Source of the DNA: CAYPIE01 sp964410665
Lineage (GTDB): Bacteria > Planctomycetota > Planctomycetia > Gemmatales > Gemmataceae
Direction of reading: 5' to 3'
DNA length: 64,000 nucleotides
Assembly (NCBI GenBank): GCA_964410665.1
Contig: CAYPIE010000015.1
Span: 26,331-90,330, forward strand
Part shown: in pieces, positions 8,608 to 16,451 of the stretch
Position numbering within the stretch: position 1 is the stretch's first letter
Layout of the letters: every line of letters begins with the position of its first letter
The notes under the pieces: model-generated
Seen by the model: only the letters and a program-made list of their open reading frames with translations
The model's database searches: none
What the model was told of the DNA's origin: nothing
Program-made: the position numbers and the translations under genes

Positions 8608-9530
8608 TGAATGACCACGAGAAACCGAAGCAGGACGAATTGCGGGAAGCTTGGATCGAGTCACTGTTGGTGAGCGCAATGAAGCCACCGGATCATGCAG
8701 ACCGTATTGCCCGTGCGATGAGTCGACTCGAGCCAGGTCAGGTCGCTCCAAACCCAGCAGCCCTAGGTCGAACGCGGGTGCGATTTGTTGAGTGGGGGTC
8801 GGTCGGGGTAGCCGCCTCTGTGTTGCTGGCTTTATTCTGGTTGCTGCACGATGGCGGCTCCCAGTCGGCGATGGCCGCGATCCAGCGCTCGTTGGACGTG
8901 GCAGCCGAGCAGACGACGCGTAAGTATCTGCTGCAGGTCGAATATCGGTCTGCAGACGGCCAAACCTTGAAGACCGACAACGACCTGTACGTTCAGGGAA
9001 ATAAGCGATTGGTGTTGCGACACCCTAGCCTGCTACTTGGCACGAGTTTCTGGTTGGGCAGAAATGGTTCCGAATCATGGGTAGTGCCCCCCCTCGGTCC
9101 GGTTCTGAAAGGAGACAACGGAAACTTGATTCTATGGCTTCGATCCCGTGAGGAACTCGATACCCCGTATCTGCACGTTTCGACCTTCCTGACACGTATG
9201 TCGCGTGGATATCAGCTGGAAACCCTCGATGACGAGGAGGTGGCGGTTCCCATCACCGGTCCAGTCGCCTGTCAACATATCCGAGCACGAAGAATATCGG
9301 CCGCCCAACCAGACCTGCCAGACACGATCGAGCTCTGGGCGAGTCGCGAATCGGGAATAGCTATACGACTGATCGCACGGTGGGAACTGGGGGATGATCA
9401 GATCGGGAGAAAGTCGGTTCTGTTGACTTACCGAAACGAAGAGCCTTCTCTTTCAGAAGACTGGTTCACGCCCGAACGGCACTATCAAGGCCGCCGTCCG
9501 GTGATGCGTATGGATCCTTCAGATAACTGA
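8607..9530 (+). CDS. Membrane-anchored partner of the ECF sigma factor (putative anti-sigma)
   Basis: This 307-residue protein has a polar cytoplasmic N-terminal part (residues 1-60, rich in acidic and basic residues, helical), one membrane-spanning segment at about 65-80 (VGVAASVLLALFWLL), and a large exported domain of beta-strand character (about 95-300). The topology and the one-base overlap with the sigma gene (TGATG) suggest it holds the sigma factor inactive and senses an envelope signal. It has no zinc-binding HxxxCxxC anti-sigma motif, so the assignment rests on position and topology. The exported part (EYRSADGQTLKTDNDLYVQG..., then KRLVLRHPSLLLG) resembles outer-membrane carrier-like folds (LolA/RseB type) in strand pattern, but I would not insist on this. 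I see no catalytic motif. Confidence 0.65.
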   Translation: MNDHEKPKQDELREAWIESLLVSAMKPPDHADRIARAMSRLEPGQVAPNPAALGRTRVRFVEWGSVGVAASVLLALFWLLHDGGSQSAMAAIQRSLDVAAEQTTRKYLLQVEYRSADGQTLKTDNDLYVQGNKRLVLRHPSLLLGTSFWLGRNGSESWVVPPLGPVLKGDNGNLILWLRSREELDTPYLHVSTFLTRMSRGYQLETLDDEEVAVPITGPVACQHIRARRISAAQPDLPDTIELWASRESGIAIRLIARWELGDDQIGRKSVLLTYRNEEPSLSEDWFTPERHYQGRRPVMRMDPSDN

Positions 9531-9554
9531 GCAACATCGCAAGCGAGGCGTTGT

Positions 9555-11207
9555 ATGCACCAGATGAAACACTTGGTGGCTGCTCTCATCGTCACTTGCT
9601 CGGCGAACCTGGCGTTTGCGGACTCGGCCCCTCCGACGTTCGCGAACAACGTCGCCAAGATTATCCATGCGAAGTGCATGGTCTGCCATCGACCCGATTC
9701 TTCAGGTCCGTTTCCGTTGATTACCTACGAGGATGTTCGCAAGCGAGCTGCGACGATCGAAGGGGTGTTGGAGGTTAACTACATGCCGCCCTGGAAACCC
9801 GTCGATCACGGGATCGTCTTCGCCAATGCCCGCAGCTTGTCCGAGCAAGAAGAGCGTACGATCAAGAAGTGGATCGACGCCGGGTGTCCTGAAGGAGACC
9901 GGAAGCAGACACCTGCTCCGCCACGATTCATGGACGGATGGACGCTCGGCAAGCCAGACATGGTCGTGACAATGAATGGCGAGTTTCAAGTCCCCGCGGA
10001 CGGTCCGGATATTTATCGGTCATTCGTGTTTCCGCTCGGCTTGACAGAAGACAAGTGGGTGAAGGCGGTCGAACTGCGACCTCGGGCGCGCTCCGCGGTG
10101 CATCACGCGATCTTCCTTCTGGATCCGACTGGGAACGCTCGCAAGATGGACGGGTTGGACGGCAAGGCGGGAATCGCCGGCATGGGGTTCCTCGCAACCA
10201 TCGGTGAGCAAGCTGTTGGTAACCCGGCGCCGGGGATCTTCAGGCGAACGAAGCCGGGCTTTGGCTGGTTCAACCGATTGCGCCGCCCGGACGCTGGAGC
10301 TTCGTCTGAACAAGACAACGAGTACCCTGCGAACCAACCCCTAACTCGTGGGCTGGGCGGTTACGTGCCCGGTTCCATTCCGAATAAGTTGCCCGGCGAT
10401 TTGGCGATGGCACTGCCGCGCGGGAGCGACATCGTGATGCAAACGCATTTTCATCCGTCCGGAAAGCCCGAAACCGAGAAGGCGGAGCTTGCTCTGTACT
10501 TTGCTGACCAGCCTCCGTCGCAACCGCTTGTCCCGATCATGGTTCCCCCCATGTTCGGATTCGGAGCGAATATCAAGATTCCCCCCGGTGAGAAGAACTT
10601 CCGCATCGCCGATTCTTTCACACTCCCCGTTGATGTGCGGGCAATCGGGGTCTCTGGACACGCTCATTATATCTGTCGCGAAATGCAGCTGACGGCCGTC
10701 CTACCGACGGGTGAAACGAGGGTGTTGCTGCATATCGATGACTGGGATCTGGACTGGCAGGACCAGTACCTGTTCGCAGAGCCCATCGATTTGCCGGCCG
10801 GGACGGCACTGCGTACCGAGCTCCGCTACGACAACTCGGCGGAGAACCCGGAGAACCCCCATCATCCGCCACGGATGGTCCGCTGGGGGCGGGGATCGAC
10901 CGACGAAATGGGCAGCATGACGCTTCAGACCATTGCGAAGCAAGCCGACCAAGGGCCCGGATTGCGAACCGCCGTTCGGCAGTACTTCATGGCCTCGTTT
11001 GTCAATCGGAAAGGGTCGGATGTGGTCGACATGCTGATGCAGCTCGATGACAACCATGACGGGAAATTGCAACGGTCTGAAGCGCCGCCGCGCATGAACG
11101 CTCAGACGTTCCGCCTCGCCGACGCGGATCAGGATGGTGCGCTGGATAGGACGGAATTGACACACCTACTTAAGCTGCGGGACTTACTTCGCGCAGGCGG
11201 GCAATAG
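9555..11207 (+). CDS. Secreted cytochrome c / copper monooxygenase-like / EF-hand fusion protein
   Basis: This 550-residue exported protein has three parts. After a signal peptide (about residues 1-22) comes a short cytochrome c-like region with one haem site CMVCH (41-45) and the Met-bearing YMPPW. Residues about 135-460 match the two-lobed fold of ascorbate-dependent type II copper monooxygenases (peptidylglycine/dopamine hydroxylase class): VHHAIFLLD near 180 for one copper, and QTHFHPSG and SGHAHYICREM for the other. The C terminus has two EF-hand loops, DDNHDGKLQRSE (from ~498) and DADQDGALDRTE (from ~523). It may oxidise a substrate in the periplasm, using the haem as electron relay. 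Which lobe residues really bind copper needs structural comparison. A start at 9564 (third codon on) is an alternative. A strong terminator follows at 11235. Confidence 0.78.
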   Translation: MHQMKHLVAALIVTCSANLAFADSAPPTFANNVAKIIHAKCMVCHRPDSSGPFPLITYEDVRKRAATIEGVLEVNYMPPWKPVDHGIVFANARSLSEQEERTIKKWIDAGCPEGDRKQTPAPPRFMDGWTLGKPDMVVTMNGEFQVPADGPDIYRSFVFPLGLTEDKWVKAVELRPRARSAVHHAIFLLDPTGNARKMDGLDGKAGIAGMGFLATIGEQAVGNPAPGIFRRTKPGFGWFNRLRRPDAGASSEQDNEYPANQPLTRGLGGYVPGSIPNKLPGDLAMALPRGSDIVMQTHFHPSGKPETEKAELALYFADQPPSQPLVPIMVPPMFGFGANIKIPPGEKNFRIADSFTLPVDVRAIGVSGHAHYICREMQLTAVLPTGETRVLLHIDDWDLDWQDQYLFAEPIDLPAGTALRTELRYDNSAENPENPHHPPRMVRWGRGSTDEMGSMTLQTIAKQADQGPGLRTAVRQYFMASFVNRKGSDVVDMLMQLDDNHDGKLQRSEAPPRMNAQTFRLADADQDGALDRTELTHLLKLRDLLRAGGQ

Positions 11208-11234
11208 CTCTTGATCAAAGGGCGAATCACGGAG

Positions 11235-11263
11235 GCCGCGGTCCGGTTCGGGCTGCGGCTTTT
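11235..11263 (+). terminator. Rho-independent terminator after the copper/cytochrome gene
   Basis: A ten-pair stem (GCCGCGGTCC / GGGCTGCGGC, including G-T pairs) with the five-base loop GGTTC is followed at once by TTTT. It lies 28 bases past the stop of the gene ending at 11207. Confidence 0.7.
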
Positions 11264-11289
11264 CCATGCGCTACCCATTTTGTAGTGGC

Positions 11290-11306
11290 TTTTGCTGTCC
11301 CCATTT
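11290..11306 (+). promoter_or_regulatory. Conserved upstream element, copy 1 (TTTTGCTGTCCCCATTT)
   Basis: This 17-base sequence lies 75 bases before the ATG at 11382 and recurs exactly at 16359-16375, 76 bases before the ATG of the paralogous gene. The sequence between element and start is also alignable (ACAA.., CGGG.TCCGCG.GTGAT.CCGGG). It may be a promoter or leader element, or simply part of the duplicated block. Confidence 0.45.
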
Positions 11307-11381
11307 CCTGCCTACAAGACAATTACTTCCCGTCGGGATCCGCGAGGTGATCCCGGGCAGAATCCAAAGGGATACAGACAG

Positions 11382-14300
11382 ATGAAGCTCATCCGCACGT
11401 TCGCTCAATCCATCGTTCGATACCTCAACGCCGGCCAGCCGAAACTGCGGCGTCCTGCTCATCGTTTGTTCACTGGCCTGGAAAGGTTAGAAGTCCGCGA
11501 AGTGTTGTCAGCCCCCCTCACCGAAACGGAAGCAACTCTGCTGAGCGTCCACGACGGCTACTGGGTGGGCCAAGTCGACATCCCAGGGGTTCCAATACCT
11601 GCCACCTTCATTAATGACGTTTACGTCGACACGGAAGCGGGTCACGTCACGGTTTATGCGCAAGTTCGGATTGGCGACGACGTCGTCTCGCCGGTTCAGG
11701 TTGGCCCTGGTGAAAGTGCGGCGTTGCCCAACGGCAGCATCCTTAGCTTCCATCCGAATGCCGTCTACTTGAACGGAAGCGGGGAAGAGCTGATGGAGGC
11801 CGACGGTACCGGCGAGTGGTGGGTGAAGCACCCAGTGTTAGCGGACGAAGGCTACGTGAACGTTGAAGTGGAGGCAGGGGAGTACGTCGGGGTCTACGTC
11901 GAGGGCGAGCTGCTGGAGAACGGCTCGATCCGGGCCGGTGGGGTCGATCCGCAGACAGAGGCATATGGTTTCAACATTCGTGAAGTGAACATTGATCAAG
12001 ACCCACCGACTTACACCGTGACGAGATATCGACCAGCAAACATCGATCCAGCAGTCGGAGAGATCGACCTGACTCCGGTTGCAGACCCCACTGGAACGTT
12101 CACGTTCCAGTGCGCCACCGGTGAGAGTGCTCTCGACGGTAGCGTTCGCGGGTGCCCCTCGGTGCATGACGTCCCGGAAAACAATAATGAAGTCCGCGTC
12201 GGCTACGAGATTATACAGGTCGTCTCCCCCAATGAAATGATCACGTGGGCAAACATCGATGGAATTACCCAGGAAGAGTTTGACGCGATCGAGCTGCCAC
12301 CGGGGTGGTTTAAGAACCAGCCGCGCGAAATCGTCACGGGAAGTGCCACATTTGCTGGCTCCCCTGGTGCGGGCTTGGGCGAGTTTGTCGAGGAAGAACT
12401 CTACGGACATTCCTGGCAACACGTGGCGACCATTGTCGAGGCGAACGTCCCGCTCGATGACGATTCGCTGCTCACGGCCAACACGATCGCCAAATCGCAC
12501 CAGGTGACGTTCGATGCGGACAGCACGTTGTCGATCCTGATCTCGCCGGAAGGGGAACACTATGTGCTGATCTCCCGCGATGCCGGGCGGACGAGTGACA
12601 CCCCCACCATTCCCGAGGGGTGGCAGCTGGTTGAGCACACCCTCACCGAGGAACTCGTCGTTCAGTTGCCAAGTCCGACCACGAACATCCGTGCCGATAA
12701 CGAGGATTCGTTCCAGGGGCCTGTTCCAGAATTGGCAGCACTCCTCAATGATGACGAGCCAAATGACGGCGATGCAGTCATTCTGACGACCGCGGATGGG
12801 GTGGAGTTCGTTCGGACGCCGGATGAGTATTTCGACTCACTTCCTGATTGGCCCTACGAGCCGAAGTACATCGAGATTGATGGACTCCGCCAAGCCTACG
12901 TGGATGAAGGCCCCGAAGACGGCCCAGTTGTTCTGCTGCTCCATGGCCAGCCATCCTGGTCATACCTATACCGCGACATGATCCCGGTGCTGGCTGACGC
13001 AGGGTATCGCGTCATTGCGATGGATCACCTCGGCATGGGCCGCTCGGACAAACCGATCGACATCGAATCCTACAGCTTTCTCAACCACACCTACCGCTTG
13101 GAAGAATTCATCCAAGAGCTTGGTCTGGAAGACATCAACCTGTTCGCCCAAGATTGGGGGAGCGTCATTGGTTTGCATGTGGCGGGGTTGAATCCAGATT
13201 GGTTCGCAAGCATTACCATCGGGAACGGCTCGCTGCCAGTGTTCCCCGAGGACTTCCAACCGTTCCCGGAGGTTGAAAACCCCGACGAGGTCCTACCCAT
13301 CCCGTCTCCGTATACGGGTATCCCGGATCAGCAGTTACCGGTCTACGACGAGGATGGCAATTTGCTCATCCCCCGAGAGGACAACAGCTTCTTCGGAAAC
13401 TGGATGAATTACGCGATGAAAGCCGAGTCGTTTCGGCCTTCCGAAACCGTCGAAGCGATGACCTGGTTCGACCTGCCGCCAGAGGAGGAAGCGGCTTATG
13501 ACGCCCCGTTCCCGAGCCGAACCTATATGGCAGGGCCGCGGTCGTTCCCTTCGCTCGTGAACGATCTTCCCGGAGTCAACCAGGCGTCATTCGCGGGACT
13601 CCAATCCTACGAGAAGCCGTTCTTGACCATCTGGGCGGCCAACGACCCGGGTGCGCAGGGGTCGTTGGAGGCCCAGCAGCTATGGATTGACAACGTCCCT
13701 GGTGCGGAAGGCCAACCCCACGCCCGCCTCGACGAAGCCAGCCACTTCCTGCAAGATGACCAGGGCGAGGAGATCGCGCGTCGGCTGGTCGAATTTTACG
13801 ACTCCATCCAAGTCGTACTGCCCGTCGGTTATGCCGTTTCCGGCGGCCCCGGTGCCAGCTCGGAGATCAGGATGTTCGACGGGGAGGGCAACCTGATGGG
13901 AACGTTCAACCCGTTCGCCGATGCCCCCGGCGGAGTGCGGGTCGCGTCGGCCGACATGACCGGTGACGGTACGATGGACGTCGTCGCGGGCACTGGACCG
14001 GGGATCGCTACCGCGGTGGCCGTCCTCGACGGGGCGACCGGTGAGACGCTACACGCCTTCTCCCCGTTCGAGCCGACCTTCCTCGGCGGAGTGTACGTGG
14101 CGTCCGGGGACCTCACGGGTGACGGGGTGGCGGACTTTGCCGTCAGCGCTGCTGCGGGTGGCGGGGCACGTGTGCAGGTCTTCGACGGCAGTACCGGTGC
14201 ACCGATCGCGGACTTCTTCGGGATCGATGACCCGAACTTCCGCGGCGGCGCCTCGGTTGCCTTCGCCGACGTCAACGACGATGGGTTCGCGGACCTGCTG

Positions 14301-14795
14301 ATCGGGGCCGGTCCTGGGGGTGGACCGCGACTGGCCGTTTACGACGGGGCCCTCATCGCCGCGGGTGTGACCGATGACTCGGCGAAACTATTCCCGGATT
14401 TCTTCGTCTTCGAACCGTCGGTCCGCAATGGCCTGTCGGTGGCAGCGGGCGATCTGACTGGGGACGGGTACGACGACTTAGTCGTCGGCGGAGGGCCCGG
14501 GGCTGGGCCGCGCGTCTTCGCCCTTTCCGGGGCAGACTTGCTTCAAGGTATCCAAGTTCCAGTGGCCAATTTCTTTGCCGGTGCGGCCGAGGATCGCGGA
14601 GGGGTACGTGTCTCGGTGAAAGACCTAAACGCGGACGGGCGAGCCGAGATCATCACCACTGCTGGCACTAGCGCTACGCCTCGCGTGTCGTTCTACGACG
14701 GGAGTGCACTCAGCCCTGAGGAGACTCCACCCACGCTCCTGGAGGACTTCTCTGCTTTCGAGCCAGGGTTCCAGGGAGGTGTCTTTGTCGGGTGA
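11382..14795 (+). CDS. LEPR-XLL surface protein with haloalkane-dehalogenase-like domain and FG-GAP repeats
   Basis: This 1,137-residue exported protein was predicted in four parts. (1) N terminus with the planctomycete surface signature LEVREVLS at 36-43. (2) Unassigned beta-rich region to ~270. (3) A shared domain at ~270-480 (VGYEIIQV...GITQEEFDAIELPPGWF ... EGEHYVLISRD ... IPEGWQLVEHTL). (4) An alpha/beta hydrolase of the haloalkane dehalogenase class at ~490-815: oxyanion motif LLHGQPSWSY, nucleophile Asp591 in FAQDWGS and catalytic His788 in ASHFLQD. From ~820 to the end lie FG-GAP/VCBS-type calcium-binding repeats (DMTGDGTMDVVAG, DLTGDGVADFAVS, DVNDDGFADLLIG, DLTGDGYDDLVVG). An aspartate rather than serine nucleophile favours dehalogenase over esterase chemistry; the substrate is unknown. 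A paralogue lies at 16452. The start at 11382 is the first ATG giving a short basic N terminus. Confidence 0.85.
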   Translation: MKLIRTFAQSIVRYLNAGQPKLRRPAHRLFTGLERLEVREVLSAPLTETEATLLSVHDGYWVGQVDIPGVPIPATFINDVYVDTEAGHVTVYAQVRIGDDVVSPVQVGPGESAALPNGSILSFHPNAVYLNGSGEELMEADGTGEWWVKHPVLADEGYVNVEVEAGEYVGVYVEGELLENGSIRAGGVDPQTEAYGFNIREVNIDQDPPTYTVTRYRPANIDPAVGEIDLTPVADPTGTFTFQCATGESALDGSVRGCPSVHDVPENNNEVRVGYEIIQVVSPNEMITWANIDGITQEEFDAIELPPGWFKNQPREIVTGSATFAGSPGAGLGEFVEEELYGHSWQHVATIVEANVPLDDDSLLTANTIAKSHQVTFDADSTLSILISPEGEHYVLISRDAGRTSDTPTIPEGWQLVEHTLTEELVVQLPSPTTNIRADNEDSFQGPVPELAALLNDDEPNDGDAVILTTADGVEFVRTPDEYFDSLPDWPYEPKYIEIDGLRQAYVDEGPEDGPVVLLLHGQPSWSYLYRDMIPVLADAGYRVIAMDHLGMGRSDKPIDIESYSFLNHTYRLEEFIQELGLEDINLFAQDWGSVIGLHVAGLNPDWFASITIGNGSLPVFPEDFQPFPEVENPDEVLPIPSPYTGIPDQQLPVYDEDGNLLIPREDNSFFGNWMNYAMKAESFRPSETVEAMTWFDLPPEEEAAYDAPFPSRTYMAGPRSFPSLVNDLPGVNQASFAGLQSYEKPFLTIWAANDPGAQGSLEAQQLWIDNVPGAEGQPHARLDEASHFLQDDQGEEIARRLVEFYDSIQVVLPVGYAVSGGPGASSEIRMFDGEGNLMGTFNPFADAPGGVRVASADMTGDGTMDVVAGTGPGIATAVAVLDGATGETLHAFSPFEPTFLGGVYVASGDLTGDGVADFAVSAAAGGGARVQVFDGSTGAPIADFFGIDDPNFRGGASVAFADVNDDGFADLLIGAGPGGGPRLAVYDGALIAAGVTDDSAKLFPDFFVFEPSVRNGLSVAAGDLTGDGYDDLVVGGGPGAGPRVFALSGADLLQGIQVPVANFFAGAAEDRGGVRVSVKDLNADGRAEIITTAGTSATPRVSFYDGSALSPEETPPTLLEDFSAFEPGFQGGVFVG
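13021..13207 (+). repeat. Near-identical block shared with 18172-18358
   Basis: These 187 bases inside the hydrolase domain differ from 18172-18358 at one position only (AAACCG versus AAGCCG), while the flanking coding sequence of the two paralogues is visibly more diverged, also at silent sites. It covers the nucleophile Asp. Recent gene conversion is the simplest reading. Confidence 0.85.
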
Positions 14796-15147
14796 GGGAG
14801 ATGGCCAGCGGGCTACTTTGGTTCTGCCGTGTGCTGCGCTTGCAGAACAAGGCCACGGCAGATATACCGGTTACGAGATCGTTTCCAGGTGTGGGAGGTA
14901 CTCCAGGCCGGGAAACATTCGCCAGGTACCACCACCAGCAGCTGGTCCGCTTTAGGTGGAAGATGACGTTGGAGACTGCCCGCAAGTCCCCCGGTGTCGG
15001 TCGGGAATCGCCGGCTCGGGCAGGAACTCGCGGGCCAGTTTTCGCTACTCGTTGGTCCAATCTGTATGCGATCGATTGCTCCATCGCATACCCTGCGGAC
15101 GATCGGGGTTCTCGTACAGCCCAGTGCTCGAGTGAAGGAGGATGGTA
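14796..15147. other. Intergenic region, nothing recognised
   Basis: No family-like coding stretch is evident on either strand and no clear hairpin-T terminator follows the gene ending at 14795. The ribosome binding site of the next gene (AAGGAGG) is at 15135-15141. Confidence 0.4.
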
Positions 15148-16113
15148 ATGCAACGGGTATGTCATTTCTTTCAACCACGTCGCCTCCGCCCATTGGCTCC
15201 AGCTCTTCGTTCCCTTCGTCGAGTATCGATCGTTCTGGGGTGTGTTCTAGCGATATCCGAATTTGTCCCGAACGAGATTCAGGCTCAGTACATCAAGAAG
15301 TCTGTTCGACACGAGGGCGTCGGACGCACATACCACATTCGTATCCCGAAAAACTTCGATAAGTCGAAACAGTCCCCGCTGGTTGTCGGCCTACACGGCG
15401 CGAGGGGGGAAGGTCGGGAGTTCGATGGGATCACGTCGGGCACCCTCGGTGCCGCGGCCGACGAACGGGGGGTTGTCTTAGTCTTTCCGGACGGGATCGA
15501 TAATCGCTGGAGTGACGGTCATGTGGCGGCATCACATGACGACGTCGGCTTTATTTCAAAAGTCATCGATAGAATGATTAGAGAATACAATATAGATGCG
15601 AAGCGGGTATATGTGACCGGCAAGTCAAATGGGGGGTTCATGTCCCTGCGCCTCGCAATCGAATTGACGCACAAGATCGCGGCGATTGCTCCGGTCACCG
15701 CACAACTGACGTCCGCTCTAGAAGGCAGAGAGCCGAAAGTGCCTGTTCCGCTGATGATGATCAACGGAACCGCAGACTGGCTCGTCCCGTACGAAGGGCG
15801 GACCAGGAGCCTGCGGGGCGGAAGTATTCTGTCAACGGACGTGACGGTAAAGCTTTTCTGCAAATACAACGGCTGTAACGCGACCCCAACCAAAAGAAAG
15901 TGTCCCGATACGGCTCGGGATGACGGCACAACCGTGGAAGTGTTCGAGCACACCGGAGGCAAGGACGGGTCTGAAGTGACGCTCGTAAAGGTGATCGGCG
16001 GTGGGCACACCTGGCCTGGCGGCAAACAGTATCCAAGGATCCTGGGTCCGGTGAGTCGGGACATCAACGCCAGTGAGATGATCATGGATTTTTTCCTTCG
16101 CCATTCAAGGTAG
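15148..16113 (+). CDS. Secreted PHB-depolymerase / feruloyl-esterase family esterase (LpqC-like)
   Basis: This 321-residue serine esterase of the polyhydroxybutyrate depolymerase / LpqC family is exported. The N terminus is basic, then hydrophobic (VSIVLGCVLAISEF), with likely cleavage near EIQAQ at 43-47. The catalytic triad is visible: Ser160 in VTGKSNGGFMS, Asp210 in MMINGTADWLVPY and His287 in GGGHTWPGG. The oxyanion region is VVGLHGARGEG, and VLVFPDGI is the following strand. It should act on aryl or polymer esters outside the cell. The ATG at 15148 is chosen over 15142 because the GGAGG at 15137-15141 is then 6 bases away. It sits between the two dehalogenase-like paralogues on the same strand, suggesting one set of secreted hydrolases, though each has its own long upstream gap. 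Confidence 0.9.
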   Translation: MQRVCHFFQPRRLRPLAPALRSLRRVSIVLGCVLAISEFVPNEIQAQYIKKSVRHEGVGRTYHIRIPKNFDKSKQSPLVVGLHGARGEGREFDGITSGTLGAAADERGVVLVFPDGIDNRWSDGHVAASHDDVGFISKVIDRMIREYNIDAKRVYVTGKSNGGFMSLRLAIELTHKIAAIAPVTAQLTSALEGREPKVPVPLMMINGTADWLVPYEGRTRSLRGGSILSTDVTVKLFCKYNGCNATPTKRKCPDTARDDGTTVEVFEHTGGKDGSEVTLVKVIGGGHTWPGGKQYPRILGPVSRDINASEMIMDFFLRHSR

Positions 16114-16451
16114 CAGTGCCCTTCTTGGTCACAAAGCTGCCATCCAGAACGGGCTGTGCCAGGGCTCGTTGTGCTCGCCAACGGAAGGTTTCGACCGTCT
16201 CCTTGACGGGTTTGAGTCTGTGGTTGTTAAGCAAAGGCATACACCTGCACCATCTTCTCCCCAGGGACCATTGAGCCACTCGCCCTGCCTAGGCTCGGTT
16301 GAGACTGTGGCTATGACCAGGTCGCGATTGTTTATACACCGCATTTGCAGTCCTCACTTTTTGCTGTCCCCATTTGTTGACCGAACGACAAATACTATCC
16401 AACCGGGTCCGCGGCGTGATTCCGGGTTCAATTCTGAGGGCCATAAAATCC
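16114..16451. other. Intergenic region carrying the second copy of the upstream element
   Basis: A short minus-strand open frame around 16100-16280 reads RLKPVKETVETFRWRAQRAL and could be a remnant of a lost gene, but I do not recognise it. The element at 16359 and the leader of the next gene occupy the right end. Confidence 0.35.
16359..16375 (+). promoter_or_regulatory. Conserved upstream element, copy 2 (TTTTGCTGTCCCCATTT)
   Basis: This is an exact 17-base copy of 11290-11306 at almost the same distance from the start codon of the paralogue, with further alignable leader sequence downstream. Confidence 0.45.
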
